DNA of 64,000 nt. It comes from Quercus robur (lineage: Eukaryota > Streptophyta > Magnoliopsida > Fagales > Fagaceae). A model generated the notes under the pieces. It was not told where the DNA came from. It worked only from the letters and a program-made list of their open reading frames with translations, and made no database searches. Below, one piece after another: positions 23,691 to 34,683 of the stretch; position 1 is the first letter of the stretch, and every line of letters starts with the position of its first letter. The stretch covers positions 27,795,530 through 27,859,529 of the forward strand of contig NC_065543.1 of NCBI RefSeq assembly GCF_932294415.1. Reading direction: 5' to 3'. The position numbers were made by a program, and so were the translations under genes.

Positions 23691-24839
23691 ATGATGAACA
23701 ATCCACCACCTACACCCTTAACAACCCATGATAATCGTTTGTTAGCCTTGGAAGTTAGCAACCATTCTATCCTAAGACAATTTGACATCTAGAAGGAAGA
23801 ATTCACCAAGAAGTTTACTAATATAAAGGAAATCGTGGAAGCCCTCTCCAATGCTATAGCATAGATGGGACGGAAAATGGAACGAATGGATAACCAAAAT
23901 AGCAACCTCGAAGACGGATCAGCCAGTTGCAATTGTGAGACTAATGGTGGTTTAGCCAATCAAAACGGAGGAACTTTTGGAGGGATACAAACTTGATTTT
24001 CTCGAATAGATTTTCCTCAATTCAATGGGGAAGATCCCACCGGATGCATTTACAAGGCGGATAAATTTTTTAGATATCAAAGAACAGTAGATAATGAGAA
24101 GGTTCTACTCACTTTTTTCAATCTACAGGATGAGGCACTCCAATGGTATCAGTGGTTTGAGAAAAGACAAAGAGATGTTTCATAGGAAGAATTTACACAT
24201 GCCTTGTGTGTTTGGTTTGGACCCTCTGATTATGAGGACTTTGATGAGGCTTTAGCCAAATTACAATAGACGGGGATGGTTAGAGAATACCAAGCCCAAT
24301 TTGAGCGGATAGCATCACGAGTGCAAGAATGGCCAGAGAAAGCTTTGATGGGGAGTTATATAGGTGGATTGAAAGAAGAAATACAATCAGAAGTGAAGCT
24401 ATTTCATCGTACAACTCTAGTCCATGCTACCAGCTTGGCCCGGTTGCAAGAAGATAAATTACAGCGGCAAAGGTGAGCATTGCCACAATATGGCTTCTTG
24501 CCAACATCACCACTTCAACAAGCTGTTGTAGCCTCCACCAATCCAAAACTTCCACTAGGAACTGGATTCAAAAGGTTGTCTTGGACTGAAATGCAAGCAA
24601 GGCGTGACAAGGGATTGTGTTATAATTGCGATGAGAAGTTTGTACCAGGCCACAAATGCAAGAATCAACAAGTTTACATGTTGGAAACCATGCTGGAATC
24701 AGAAGACGTGGAAGAGAAAAAAGAAGCAGCAAGAAGGGAAACACAACAGACTGTTCCAGAGATCTCTTTACATGAACTTTCCGGAGTGGATACTCCCCAA
24801 ACCATGTGCGTGCGTGGTATGACCCAAGGTAAACGGTAA
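23691..24839 (+). pseudogene. Gag pseudogene of the gypsy-like element (383 codons, six premature stops)
   Basis: A single frame from ATG 23691 to TAA 24839 encodes a retrotransposon gag: the RIDFPQFNGEDP and EALQWYQWF motifs of the gag domain, then a CCHC-type zinc knuckle (CYNCDEKFVPGHKC), then ISLHELSGV...PQTM...RG, the text that normally begins the linker to protease. No frameshift was found, but stops occur at 23790, 23862, 23994, 24183, 24267 and 24474. Each is explained by a C-to-T or G-to-A change (Trp TGG, Gln CAG or Arg CGA). The C terminus is cut off by the deletion into the 3' LTR. Confidence 0.88.
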
Positions 24840-24944
24840 ACCACTACACATTCTTTCTTATTCCCCATTTTAGGAAAGTGGTTATCTTGAATACAACCAA
24901 CAACCCTTCATTTAACTCTATAAACATCAGGTTTTATCACACAT

Positions 24945-25546
24945 CCTTATAGGAAATCCTAAGAGCCGTTTTGTTTCATCTAGTGACCCTTTATATTAGT
25001 TCCTTCAGGGAAGAGTAATTTTTAGTTTTGTTTTAGCGGAATTTTTAGTTTTGTTTTAGCGGGTTGGGGATGGCTGAGCAGGCACTCCTTTGCTTTAAGC
25101 CAATTTTTGTTTCATTTTTTCCTCCTGGCGATGTGAACTGAAGGACATGTATTGAACATTTTACCATGGTTCTAACAATGTTTTGACTATGCAAAATCAA
25201 GATAAATCACTCGAGATTCTTTTTAATTTCTTTTCTTTTTCTTTGCTTTGGAAATTTCATATGGGATCATGACGGCATAAACCTTAACCACATGCAAGCA
25301 CACACATGGTTGATACTCGAAGAACTTGCCAAAATACTCAAAAAACTTACTGGATAGTTGAATTTTGAACTTCCAGGGAAAACATTTGTCTACTCCCAGA
25401 AAAGACAAATTTGTTTATCTTGCTGAAATATATTATTTATAATTTTTGTCTTACCATGCTACTAGTACTAAACCAAAAAGTAGTCATAAGGTTTCTAAAA
25501 ACTTTTTTTTTTTTTTTTGAGAATCAAACTAACTGCTTTACACACG
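24945..25546. other. Unassigned spacer
   Basis: AT-rich with a T tract near 25503-25518. One 23-bp direct repeat (GGAATTTTTAGTTTTGTTTTAGCG-like) lies near 25016-25060. No gene recognised. Confidence 0.4.
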
Positions 25547-25555
25547 CTTTGATTA

Positions 25556-25861
25556 GGATTTTTTTTTAAAAATAACTAAATCTTTCAAATTATTTTATTA
25601 GTTGGGCAACTTTCCAAACTATTTGCATTTCTAACAAATCGAGTCTAATAGACTCGATTTTGCCCTTTGAAAATACGCTTGGAAATCGAGTGTGAGATAC
25701 TCGAGTTTGAAAATCGAGTGTCTCATACTCGATTTCCAAGTGTATTTTTAAAGGGCAAAATCGAGTCTATTAGACTCGATTTGTTAGAAATGCAAATAGT
25801 TTGGAAAGTTGCCCAACTAATAAAATTGTTTCGGATTTATAGTTATTTTTTTAAAAAATCC
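25556..25861. mobile_element. 306-bp fold-back MITE with nested palindromes, 9-bp TSD
   Basis: The element is one near-complete palindrome: arms 25556-25708 and 25710-25861 pair along their length. Each arm also contains its own short perfect palindrome (AAATCGAGTCTA...TAGACTCGATTT) and AATCGAGT motifs. Flanks CTTTGATTA (25547-25555) and CTTTAATTA (25862-25870) match at 8 of 9 positions, giving a 9-bp duplication typical of Mutator-like MITEs. No coding potential. Confidence 0.75.
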
Positions 25862-25870
25862 CTTTAATTA

Positions 25871-27316
25871 CTCTCACTAAACTCAAACACATTAGTCATA
25901 AGGTTGCTAGAAACAGATAACAAAGACTAATTACATTTGTCAACAGGTCTGAAGCCTCACTGTACAGAAAATTGCTGCCAACAGATCTGTAAGCTCTTAG
26001 AATGGAGACTTTGTGAAGCGAGTTTCACTCCAATAATAAGCTGTAAGGAGCACATTGTTTCCAGCAAAGATTCAAATGTTACCTGTAAAAACAGAAAACC
26101 ATTATGGTACGTAAGCTCTATTACTAAGTTAAGCATTTAAATCCATATGACACTACAAATATACATATGTATAAATATATTTTTTAATTTTCAACAATTG
26201 AAACCATTGAAAAAGTACTAAAAACCATAGAAAAACGTATTTTCAAAAGTTAAAATCATCATTGAAAATCGTCACAAAAAACTAATTAAAAGAAGTTACA
26301 TGTCTAACTATTCACGTATCAACACAAAACATGCATACCAAAGTAAAACATGTCTCCCAAGAATTCAAATAGTTCAAAGTTTTCAAAATTTGACTAATTA
26401 AACCCAAAAAAAAAAAAAAAAAAAAAAAAAAAGGCTAAAACACCAGTCTAATTCTAATATGCTTCCTACTTCTCAATTTGCATTAATACCTGCATCCTCG
26501 CAATTAAAAGGAAAGAACCTATTAGACAATATGTTTACAAGAAAGTGAATAAACAAATGATGTCTTGAAGATACAAGGAAAAGTAGTACAATACATTCCC
26601 CAAAAGCAAACATGCTAAGAACTTGGGTCATCTTTACACTTGATGCACTTGGTTAGGTTTACTTAACTGACCATCATTTAAGGCTCTGCTACTACAATGT
26701 GAAACTAAGGATATGCAAGTCTTCCCAATAAGCTTTACCACAATAATTTCAAACCAAAAGCGCTTAGATTACTGCCCTGGTCGATCTAAAAGGTCATAGG
26801 TTTAATCATTAAGAACATTCTGTATGATACTAAAGTTGTGGTTATAAATAAAGTTTCTAGATATAACCAACATAGCAAGGATTCAAAGAGTAAATGATCC
26901 ACTGTCACAAATTTATTTTCAAGTTAACAGTCCTCATTCCCCTTTAAAAAAAAAAAAAAAAAAAAAGTTAACAGTCTTCAAGGTGAGAATATATAGGTGG
27001 AGGGGCGTGGAGCAACCTTAATATAATCTAAAAAGCCTGAAGACTCTGCCGATTACAAATTGGAAGAGCTGAGGCCACATGAAATTGATCACAAGAAATA
27101 TCCGAACAGAAATATTAATTTGGAAATGGACTAGACAATATAAAAAGTCTTAGATCAGTTAATACATACATGGAGTGGCAGAGGCAGTTAACTACAGTAT
27201 CGGTACTCTAGTCTAGTGCAATGACCTCATAGGCTACGTACTCATTTCAAAATTATTGATGACTCAATACTATCATTTTCAATAACCATGTGTTGGGAGG
27301 AAAAACACACACACAC

Positions 27317-27353
<37 letters not shown>

Positions 27354-27700
27354 TTGAAGCGTAGCATTTATTGTTACTACGCTCTAGTTGAGCCACATCA
27401 TCGCCATGTCACAAAGGTTTTTTGGGGGGGGGGGGGGCTGTATTCAATCCCATTTTCTCTCTCTCAACTCATCATCTTCTCATCAAACAAACGGCTAATG
27501 TTTATACTATTATGGACTTTCCCATTGAATCTAAATTGCTTTCATTTTAGCAATCAATCCTTCTTTCTCTCTCTCTCTCTCTCTCTGACTTATTATCTCT
27601 CTGACTTATCAAAAAAACGACTTTTCTCCCCATCAAAACATTCAATTGCCTCCCTTTGGATTTAAAACCCACCGATTTAATTTTTTATATATAGATTTTG
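25871..27700. other. Unassigned spacer with several homopolymers and microsatellites
   Basis: No gene recognised. Contains A27 near 26406-26432, A20 near 26947-26966, an (AC)n(AT)n tract near 27307-27350, a G run of about 14 near 27424-27437, and (CT)n near 27567-27587. Weak Ser/Leu/Phe-rich frames reflect composition only. Confidence 0.45.
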
Positions 27701-27715
27701 AAAGTCTATTTGAGA

Positions 27716-27960
27716 TCACCAAATTACAACTAGAATTGAAAAGTCTATTTGAGGTCAGTTTTTCTTTTTCTTCCCTTGAACTTCTTTGCTTTTTTGCTGC
27801 AATTTTTATGGTTTGTAGTTTGTATTGCTTTCCTTCCACCCCATAAATCACCAAATTACAACTAGAATTGGAAAGTCTATTTGAGGTTAGTGTCTCTTTT
27901 TCTTCCCTTCAACTTCTTTGCTTTTCTATTGCAATTTTTATGGTTTGCAGTTTGTATTGG
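27716..27960. repeat. Tandem duplication (about 132 bp period)
   Basis: Two copies of a block that starts CACCAAATTACAACTAGAATTG and runs through AAAGTCTATTTGAGGT, TTCTTTTTCTTCCCTT and ATGGTTTG(T/C)AGTTTGTATTG, at about 27716-27833 and 27848-27960. The copies differ by a few substitutions. Purpose unknown. Confidence 0.7.
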
Positions 27961-28868
27961 ATTTTTCTATTTCGGGGTTCTAAATACCATGTTTCTTTTT
28001 TCTCTTTTTCAATTTTCAATTGATAGTCTATTTCTTTGTATTCATATTCACAATTTTTCTTTACATAATCGCGTTTTACCCATTAATTTTTTTTGTATCT
28101 AGAATTGGAATGCATTTTTTTGTTTGAGGTACATGGCCATTTTCCTCCCATTTGTTTATTTTATTTTCTGAATGGCTTTGTAATTTTTTTTAATTAAATA
28201 CTACATAAATTCTTGCTAATTTTCTTTTAATCTCATCTAAATTTATGCTAATTTTTAACTTCTTAGGATAACTTGGAAGAGGAAACAAAATATTATGATT
28301 GATAGGTATGGACCGTATGATCCTCTTTTTCTTTGTATTTGGGATTAAAACTTAGCTTTATATGGTTATTTTCATTATTTTTTTGAAAAATTATGATGTA
28401 AAGGTTTGTATTGGATTTTCTTTTCCAGGGTTGTAAGTACCATGTTTCTTTTTTTATTTTTATTTTTAATTTTCAATTGATAGTCTATTTCTTTGTATTC
28501 ATGTTTATAGTTTTTCTTTACATAATTGCGTTTTACCCATTAAAATTGTTTGTATCTAAATAATTGGAATGCGTTTTATTGATTTAGTACATGATCATTT
28601 GCCTCCCATTTGTTTATTTTATTTTCTAAATGGCTTTGTAATTTTTAAATTAAATACTACATAAATTCTTGCTAATGTTCTTTTAATCTCATCTAAATCT
28701 ATGCTAATTTCTACCTTCTTAGTTCTTAGGATAACTTGGAAGAGGAAACAAAATATTATGATCGATAGGTATGGACCGTATGGTGTTCCTCTTTTTCTTT
28801 GTATTTGGGATTATAATTTAGCTTTATATGGTTATTTTCATATATTTTTTGACAAATTATGATGTAAA
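27950..28868. repeat. Tandem duplication (about 455-463 bp period)
   Basis: Copy 1 (about 27950-28403) and copy 2 (about 28404-28868) align over nearly their full length, from TTTGTATTGGATTTTT through TTTGTTTATTTTATTTTCT to AAATTATGATGTAAA, with scattered substitutions and small indels. The best-conserved block is a 39-nt segment bounded by AG and GT in both copies (28267-28305 and 28730-28768). Confidence 0.75.
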
Positions 28869-28894
28869 TTACATTATCGTAAGTTAGACATACT

Positions 28895-28942
<48 letters not shown>

Positions 28943-29970
28943 TTAAAGATCTAATCTCTAATTCTTACCACTTATCTTCTCAAAAAAGAAAAAAAAAAAT
29001 CTTACAATTTAAAATTTTTAAGGAAATAATTTTTGGACGCTTACAATGTTTAACTATTGTATCCATTTTATGACTGTGGACATGCATGCAATATTGATTT
29101 ATGTTTTCCATGGTAATACTAATGTTCATTACTTTGGAATTAAAAAATTCTCTCAATTGAAGCATATACCTCGGTGTGATCTCATTCTTAAGAAATCCTA
29201 CAACTTAATTCAATCATGCTAACCAATATATATAAATAAATGGAATGATTTTGTACAGTCCAATACGAATTAAATCATATTACCTTAGTTAGCTTAATTA
29301 AACTTATCTAATTCTTGAGAGGAAAAAAAAAAAAAAAAAAAACTCAAACTTATTTCTTATATCTTATTCTGAGTTCAATTTGGCTATGATATGTTGCGCT
29401 TCAATCCATCATACTCCTTAATTATACATAAATATGATATAAATAATATTTAGATAAATACAACAGGAAATTAACTAGGATTTTTTTTTTTCGGTACTTA
29501 AGAAAAAAATTCTTAAATGCATACTACAAATTCCACTATTATTATAATTCTTAAATAATATGTACTTAAATATTCACTATTAGCACTTTTAGATATGTAA
29601 ACAATTTTTTTCCCCTAAAGTGGGTATAATTTTCCTCTTAAATTATTCCTAAGAGGCTTATATTTTTTTTAGTAACTAAAAATTCCCTTTTTTTTTTTTT
29701 TTTAGGGGAGGGGTATGGAAGTAACCTAAAAGGTAAGAGTTAAAACAATTAATTTCTACGTACAATTTCCCTTCTGGTATAATTGGGGGAAAAATTCATT
29801 CCCTACCTATATATTTCTTCTATCTAATTAAAAATAAAAAAAAACCCATAAAATTCTCATTTATGAAGGAAAGTCTCAAATTTTTCATAAACTTATATGA
29901 TAGCCCTAAAGTCCTTTATTCAAACTTATTATTATGTTACCACATTGGATTTGATGAGTTTTTTTATAAG

Positions 29971-30001
<31 letters not shown>

Positions 30002-30253
30002 CATCACATTAACTACGTAATTTACAAGTTATAAATACATTTTTCAATTACCAAAACATACAAAGTCTCTTCCTCTTCCCTAACCTTCCCCTCCCTCAAC
30101 ACTTATTTATTGTATATACCCTTTCCCCTTCCCCTACATAACTTTTATATTTATATATGTTCTCTTTTAATCTCTCTTAAAACCTATAAGCATAGTATTT
30201 GTGATGGAAATTTGTTTAATTATCACCATTTTTTTTATATCTACTATCAAAAG

Positions 30254-30291
<38 letters not shown>

Positions 30292-30871
30292 CGATTTCTC
30301 TATAATCTTGATCTTTTATTTGTTAAAATTTAGAAAATTTACAAATTGTGTTTGATTTCATCTTGCTAGGTTCTTTTGCATGATCATTGGTTTATTTGCT
30401 ATGAGTTGGCCTAAAGTTGAAGACTTGGGAGATATCAAACAAGATACAGTTGCTACATGAAAATTATAGAAATAAAAAGTATTAATATATACAAAAAAAA
30501 AAATGGAGATATATAAACAATTATATTGTGAATACGTTTGCATTCCCTACCCCTTTTATGTTATTTATTGATTGACTAAGGTCAACTACACATTTAGCTT
30601 CCTTAGTTTTAACATTTTTCAAATTGTATGGAAAGGAAAAATAGAAATTAGTATATGTTTTGGGGAGAAATTTTTTTTGTAATAACTGATTCTCATATAT
30701 GAGTTTAGTGATTATGAAAATATAAATTGTTATAACTTTGTTTAATAGTTCTTATGTGATAAAGTGGAAAAAAAGTTTGAATAAATTTCTCATTAACTTC
30801 TCAAGAAATGCAAAACAATGTTAGCTTTCATATGAAACCTTCAAGATTCATTTTTATGTTCTAATAAAAAT
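28869..30871. other. Unassigned AT-rich spacer
   Basis: Includes T tracts near 28901-28933 and 29690-29703, an (AT)n tract near 29972-30001 and a (CT)n tract near 30259-30288. No conserved coding sequence recognised. Confidence 0.4.
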
Positions 30872-30876
30872 TATAC

Positions 30877-31890
30877 TGTTAGGACATATGTGATTCACTT
30901 GTTAGGAGCATATGTCACTATTTTATGTAATTGACTAATCTTTTGACAAAACACACTTTACTTGTATTTGGGTAGATTTAGGATGTGTTTAATACTTCGA
31001 GAAATCTTGTTTCGAGATCAAATGTTAAAGCCATGCAAGTCTATCAAAGATTCAAGCTGAAAAGTGCAAGTTCATTAAAACTCAACAGCTAGCCATCTAT
31101 TGAGCTTGAAGAGCTGTTCCAACCCCGTGGCTCGACAGCAGCTCGACAGATAGGGTATCTATCGAGGTTTATGAAAAACAGAATTTTAGATCTGTTTTGA
31201 CTCTAATTCGTGATTGTATATTTGAGCTTTCTTTTCTCACAACCTTAGACATATAAAAGGATTATTTTAAGGGCTGTAAAAAGTGACACAAGTTGAAAAT
31301 TGTTGAGTAAAATTTGTTCAAGTAAATTGTGACAGGAGACAGAATTTGTCCAAATTCATCGTTCTTGTGTAGAAGTTGCTGTGTTTGTGCACCGTAGGGT
31401 TTTGTGACCAAGCATCTTCTTGATCTTCATCGTTTGGATGAACTAAAGAATTTTGCAGCCAACAACCTTCTCTAGTTGGTGATTGAAGTCACGTACTGGG
31501 ATCCGCGTAGTTGGTTAGTCACGTACTGGGAGCCATGCATTACAAGGAGAGATTTTCACTACAGAACAAGTCCAATTGGGTATTGGGGTAAGGGTTCAAC
31601 TGTAGGTTGGTGTAAGGTACTGAGATTCCTTTACTTGTAACCGCTTGTTATGACAATAGTGGACTTTCGGGAGTGGTGACCTTAAATTCACCTGGTGGGG
31701 TTTTTGTCGTGTTGGTTTTCCCCATTCGTAAACAAATCACCGTATCAATTTATTTTCCGTTGCTTACTTTAGTTTAATTGGTGATTTGTTTGTGCTACCA
31801 CACATTTGTATGTTAATTTGATTAATTAATAAACTTGGCTAATTAATCAATTAATTCATCACAAGGGGTTAATTCGTTTTTGGCCTATCA
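30877..31890 (+). repeat. 5' LTR of the pol-less Copia-like element
   Basis: TGTTAGGACATATGTG to GGCCTATCA. Contains a cluster of CTCGACAG/TATCTATCGAG motifs near 31125-31170, a feature shared with the element interior and the solo LTR at 38316-39356. Confidence 0.8.
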
Positions 31891-31960
31891 AGTGGTATCT
31901 GAGTAAGCATACTCTGATTAGGGTTAATCTTTGCTGTGTGATCCATTGACCCCTGTTGTC

Positions 31961-32829
31961 ATGGAAACTCTTGATTGTTTTGACTTGCATGATCATGTGT
32001 TGAATGATGATGATGATGATATTCAAGATGCCTATTGTAAGCTTTATAATTTTTGTATGAGATCTCTTAAAAGTTCTACAAAATTAAAAGCTAAATTTAA
32101 AAAGGTCAAGCTTGAAAAGATGATTTGATTGCAAAATTGGATGAAGCCAATAATTTGAATGAGAATTTTAAAAATTAAATTTCATCTTAGGTGGACAAAA
32201 TTAAAAGTTTGGAAGAGCAACTAGTTGAATCTAAAACTGAAGTTGAAAAATTAACTAGTGTCAAACTTGTTGTTGAGCCTAACTCAAAAGAAAAGGATTT
32301 TTATATTCCTCATTTTAAAAGGAATAATGAAGAGTTGAAGGCTAATATTGCTAGGATAGACAAAGGTAAAAATTTTGATGTTAACACTGAAGTTTCTAAA
32401 CCTATGTCTAAAACTCCTCCTAGGAAGAATAAAAATTCTAAATTTGTCTCCACTTGTCATCATTGTCATATTAGGCCAAATTGTCCTAAGTTGAGGTCTC
32501 TGTCAACCTCCAAGGTTAGACCTCCTTCTAGGAAACCGAGTAGTTCTAAAACTACTCATGTTTGTCACCATTGTGGTGCTTCCGGTCACACTCGTCCTAA
32601 TTGTTTCAAATTGTTTCCTCTTAAACGAGTGTCCAATAGGTCTCATCTTTTGTCTAAAAGTTATGTACCTATTATTAGTGAGTTGTTAAAAGTTTTGAGC
32701 TTTTTAACTCAATTTCAGGGGAATTCTAATTCCTCTATGTCATTTAGTAGTCATACTAGGACACGTGTTTTTTCATCTTCATGGCCAAAGGCTCGTGCTT
32801 TGTGGGTGATAAAGGATCCTAAGACTTAA
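31961..32829 (+). pseudogene. Gag C-terminal fragment with zinc knuckles
   Basis: Starts soon after the primer-binding site with an acidic stretch (HVLNDDDDDIQDAYCKL), passes a frameshift near 32120, then a coiled-coil-like segment (KIKSLEEQLVESKTEVEKL), a basic region and two CCHC regions. The first knuckle has lost about four residues (CHHCHIRPNC), so it lacks proper spacing; the second (CHHCGASGHTRPNC) is intact. The N-terminal gag domain expected in this lineage is absent. It ends at TAA 32827-32829 without running into protease. Confidence 0.75.
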
Positions 32830-34683
32830 TTGTCTTTCTGTTTGTCCTTTGGTTTAATTCTTTCTATCTAAAGTTGGACTTTCTTTTTGGAATCATGCTC
32901 TCATGCATTTGCATCTAGTTTTATGCACTGTGTTGTTTTGTTTAACATTTTTTTTTTTTTTTAAGTTTTGCTTTGTATTGTTTTTCATACAAAAAAAATT
33001 TTGAAAAATCAGAAAAAGTGTACGTTGGTACTTGTGTGCCTTGGATGGCCATTGAAACAAAGTTTTCTAAATTTTGTATCTTTTGTAACTTAGATGAGCA
33101 TCTCTATGCACAATTAAGCAAGTGAACTTTGTGGCTCGTGTTTGTGATGAGTAAGATTAAGTAATTTCTTGTACTTAACGCTTGTATCACTCTTTTTTAC
33201 GGGAAGAACTAGAAAATCCTAAGAAAAAGGCATAAATAACCATCTCACCACTGTTGCTCGCCAATCATGAATGACATTTGTGTGCTTCGGCATAGCAAAA
33301 TTAGAATATCAAATGCTTAACATAATTGGGTATTTCTTTTCTATCTCTTATATGTCCATGCATGATTTGCTTAAAAGAAAAACATGTAAAGAAAAATAAA
33401 AGTAAAAAGAACAAAATGCTTTATATATGATTACAAGCGTGTATTTTAGGAGATGTGGGAGTTATAGGATGTACCTCGAAGGTGATAGTCCCCATCAAAC
33501 AGTTATGATTATGTGTGAGTTAAAGTGATTTTCTCATATCTTAAATCGTCATAACTAGTTGACACTTATGTAATCTTGTGATGTTTTTCACACACAACAT
33601 GCAATATTCTTTGCTACTCTTGGTACATGTGCAGATGCAATGTGATTTGGCCATCACAAGGTTTACATGTGTTAATGTATACTCATTAAACTGTTAACTT
33701 GTTTTTGAAATATAAAAATGGTGAGACTTGTTTAGTGTGTGTGTGTGTGTGTGTGTGTGGGATCTATGTGCTTAAAATTTTTGTTGAGAGATGATTTTGA
33801 GGGTTTATAATGTTGATTGGATCATTAGTTGAGTTGCATGCTTGATTGCATTCATATTTGTGTTTTTCCCTTCTTGAAAAACTATTTTTAAGCAATCTCG
33901 ACAGCTTCTCAACACCTGACTATCTATCGAGCTTTTCAACTTCTTTTTATCGCAATCTCGATAGCTTCTCGATAGCTAGGTGGATCGATCGACAAACTTT
34001 GTGGACCCTTGATAGCTTCTCAACAGCTGGTGGATTGATTGAGTTTCTTTATTATCTTTTTTTGTTGAATTGTTCCTCGATAGATCCTCGACAGCTGCAT
34101 TAGTCGATGCCTTTTATGCTCAACACATGGCTTGACACTTCTCGACACCTCTATCTGTCGAGATTTACTGAACTCCTATAAAATCGTTTAGCGTGATCCA
34201 TTTTTCTTTTTGCTCGACATCTCTCTCGATCTATCTCCCAAACCTCTCTCACTTACTCCAAACTTTTTCCCCAAGGTTTCTTCAAGCTTTTTCAAGATCT
34301 TCTTCACTTGGTAAGCTTCTAATCTCTCATATTCATGCATTTCATATTTTGAAACCTAGAATTTGGGGTTTTTCAATATTGTTGAGTTTTTGTTGAAATT
34401 TTGGGATGGGTTTTAAAGAATTGATCTTAAAAACCTCATGCATTGCATCACTTGAGCATTATAACAGTATTATCATGCATTTAGATGTGTGCAAATTGAT
34501 TGTGTGTTAGTAGGATTGGATTGGGCTGAGCCCATAATGCTTTTTATATTGCATGTCACATGTTCATGCATTTCTCATGCATACGTACTCTTTTTTCAAT
34601 ATACTTTCTATTTGAATTCTTTTAGAACTTTTCTGATTGTCTCTCTCTCTCTCTCTCTCTTTTGTTTGCGTTAGTCTGCATCT
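32830..34683 (+). other. Non-coding interior of the Copia-like element
   Basis: Where pol would be expected there is AT-rich sequence with a T tract near 32949, a (GT)n tract near 33738-33760, and at 33890-34175 a cluster of short self-complementary CTCGATAG/CTATCGAG/CTCGACAG motifs. The stretch just before 34684 looks like a leader for the third ORF, with a (CT)n tract at about 34640-34660. Confidence 0.5.

Larger units (their letters stand above)
23206..24939 (+). mobile_element. Internally deleted Ty3/gypsy-like retrotransposon, TSD CACAT
   Basis: Flanked by perfect CACAT duplications (23201-23205 and 24940-24944). The 5' LTR is 23206-23673, starting TGTTATGAC and ending TTTTATCA. It is followed by a tRNA-Met-type primer-binding site (TGGTAATAGAGCCAG, 23676-23690), a gag frame (23691-24839), and a 114-bp remnant of the 3' LTR (24826-24939) that aligns to the last 115 bp of the 5' LTR. 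Most of pol and about three quarters of the 3' LTR are missing. The junction lies at a shared AAGGTAAAC (23559-23567 in the 5' LTR; 24826-24834 at the junction). Confidence 0.88.

Noticed and set aside
27354..27665. 103-codon Ser/Leu/Phe-rich ORF
   Set aside because: Spans a G14 run and a CT microsatellite; composition-driven and with no motif.
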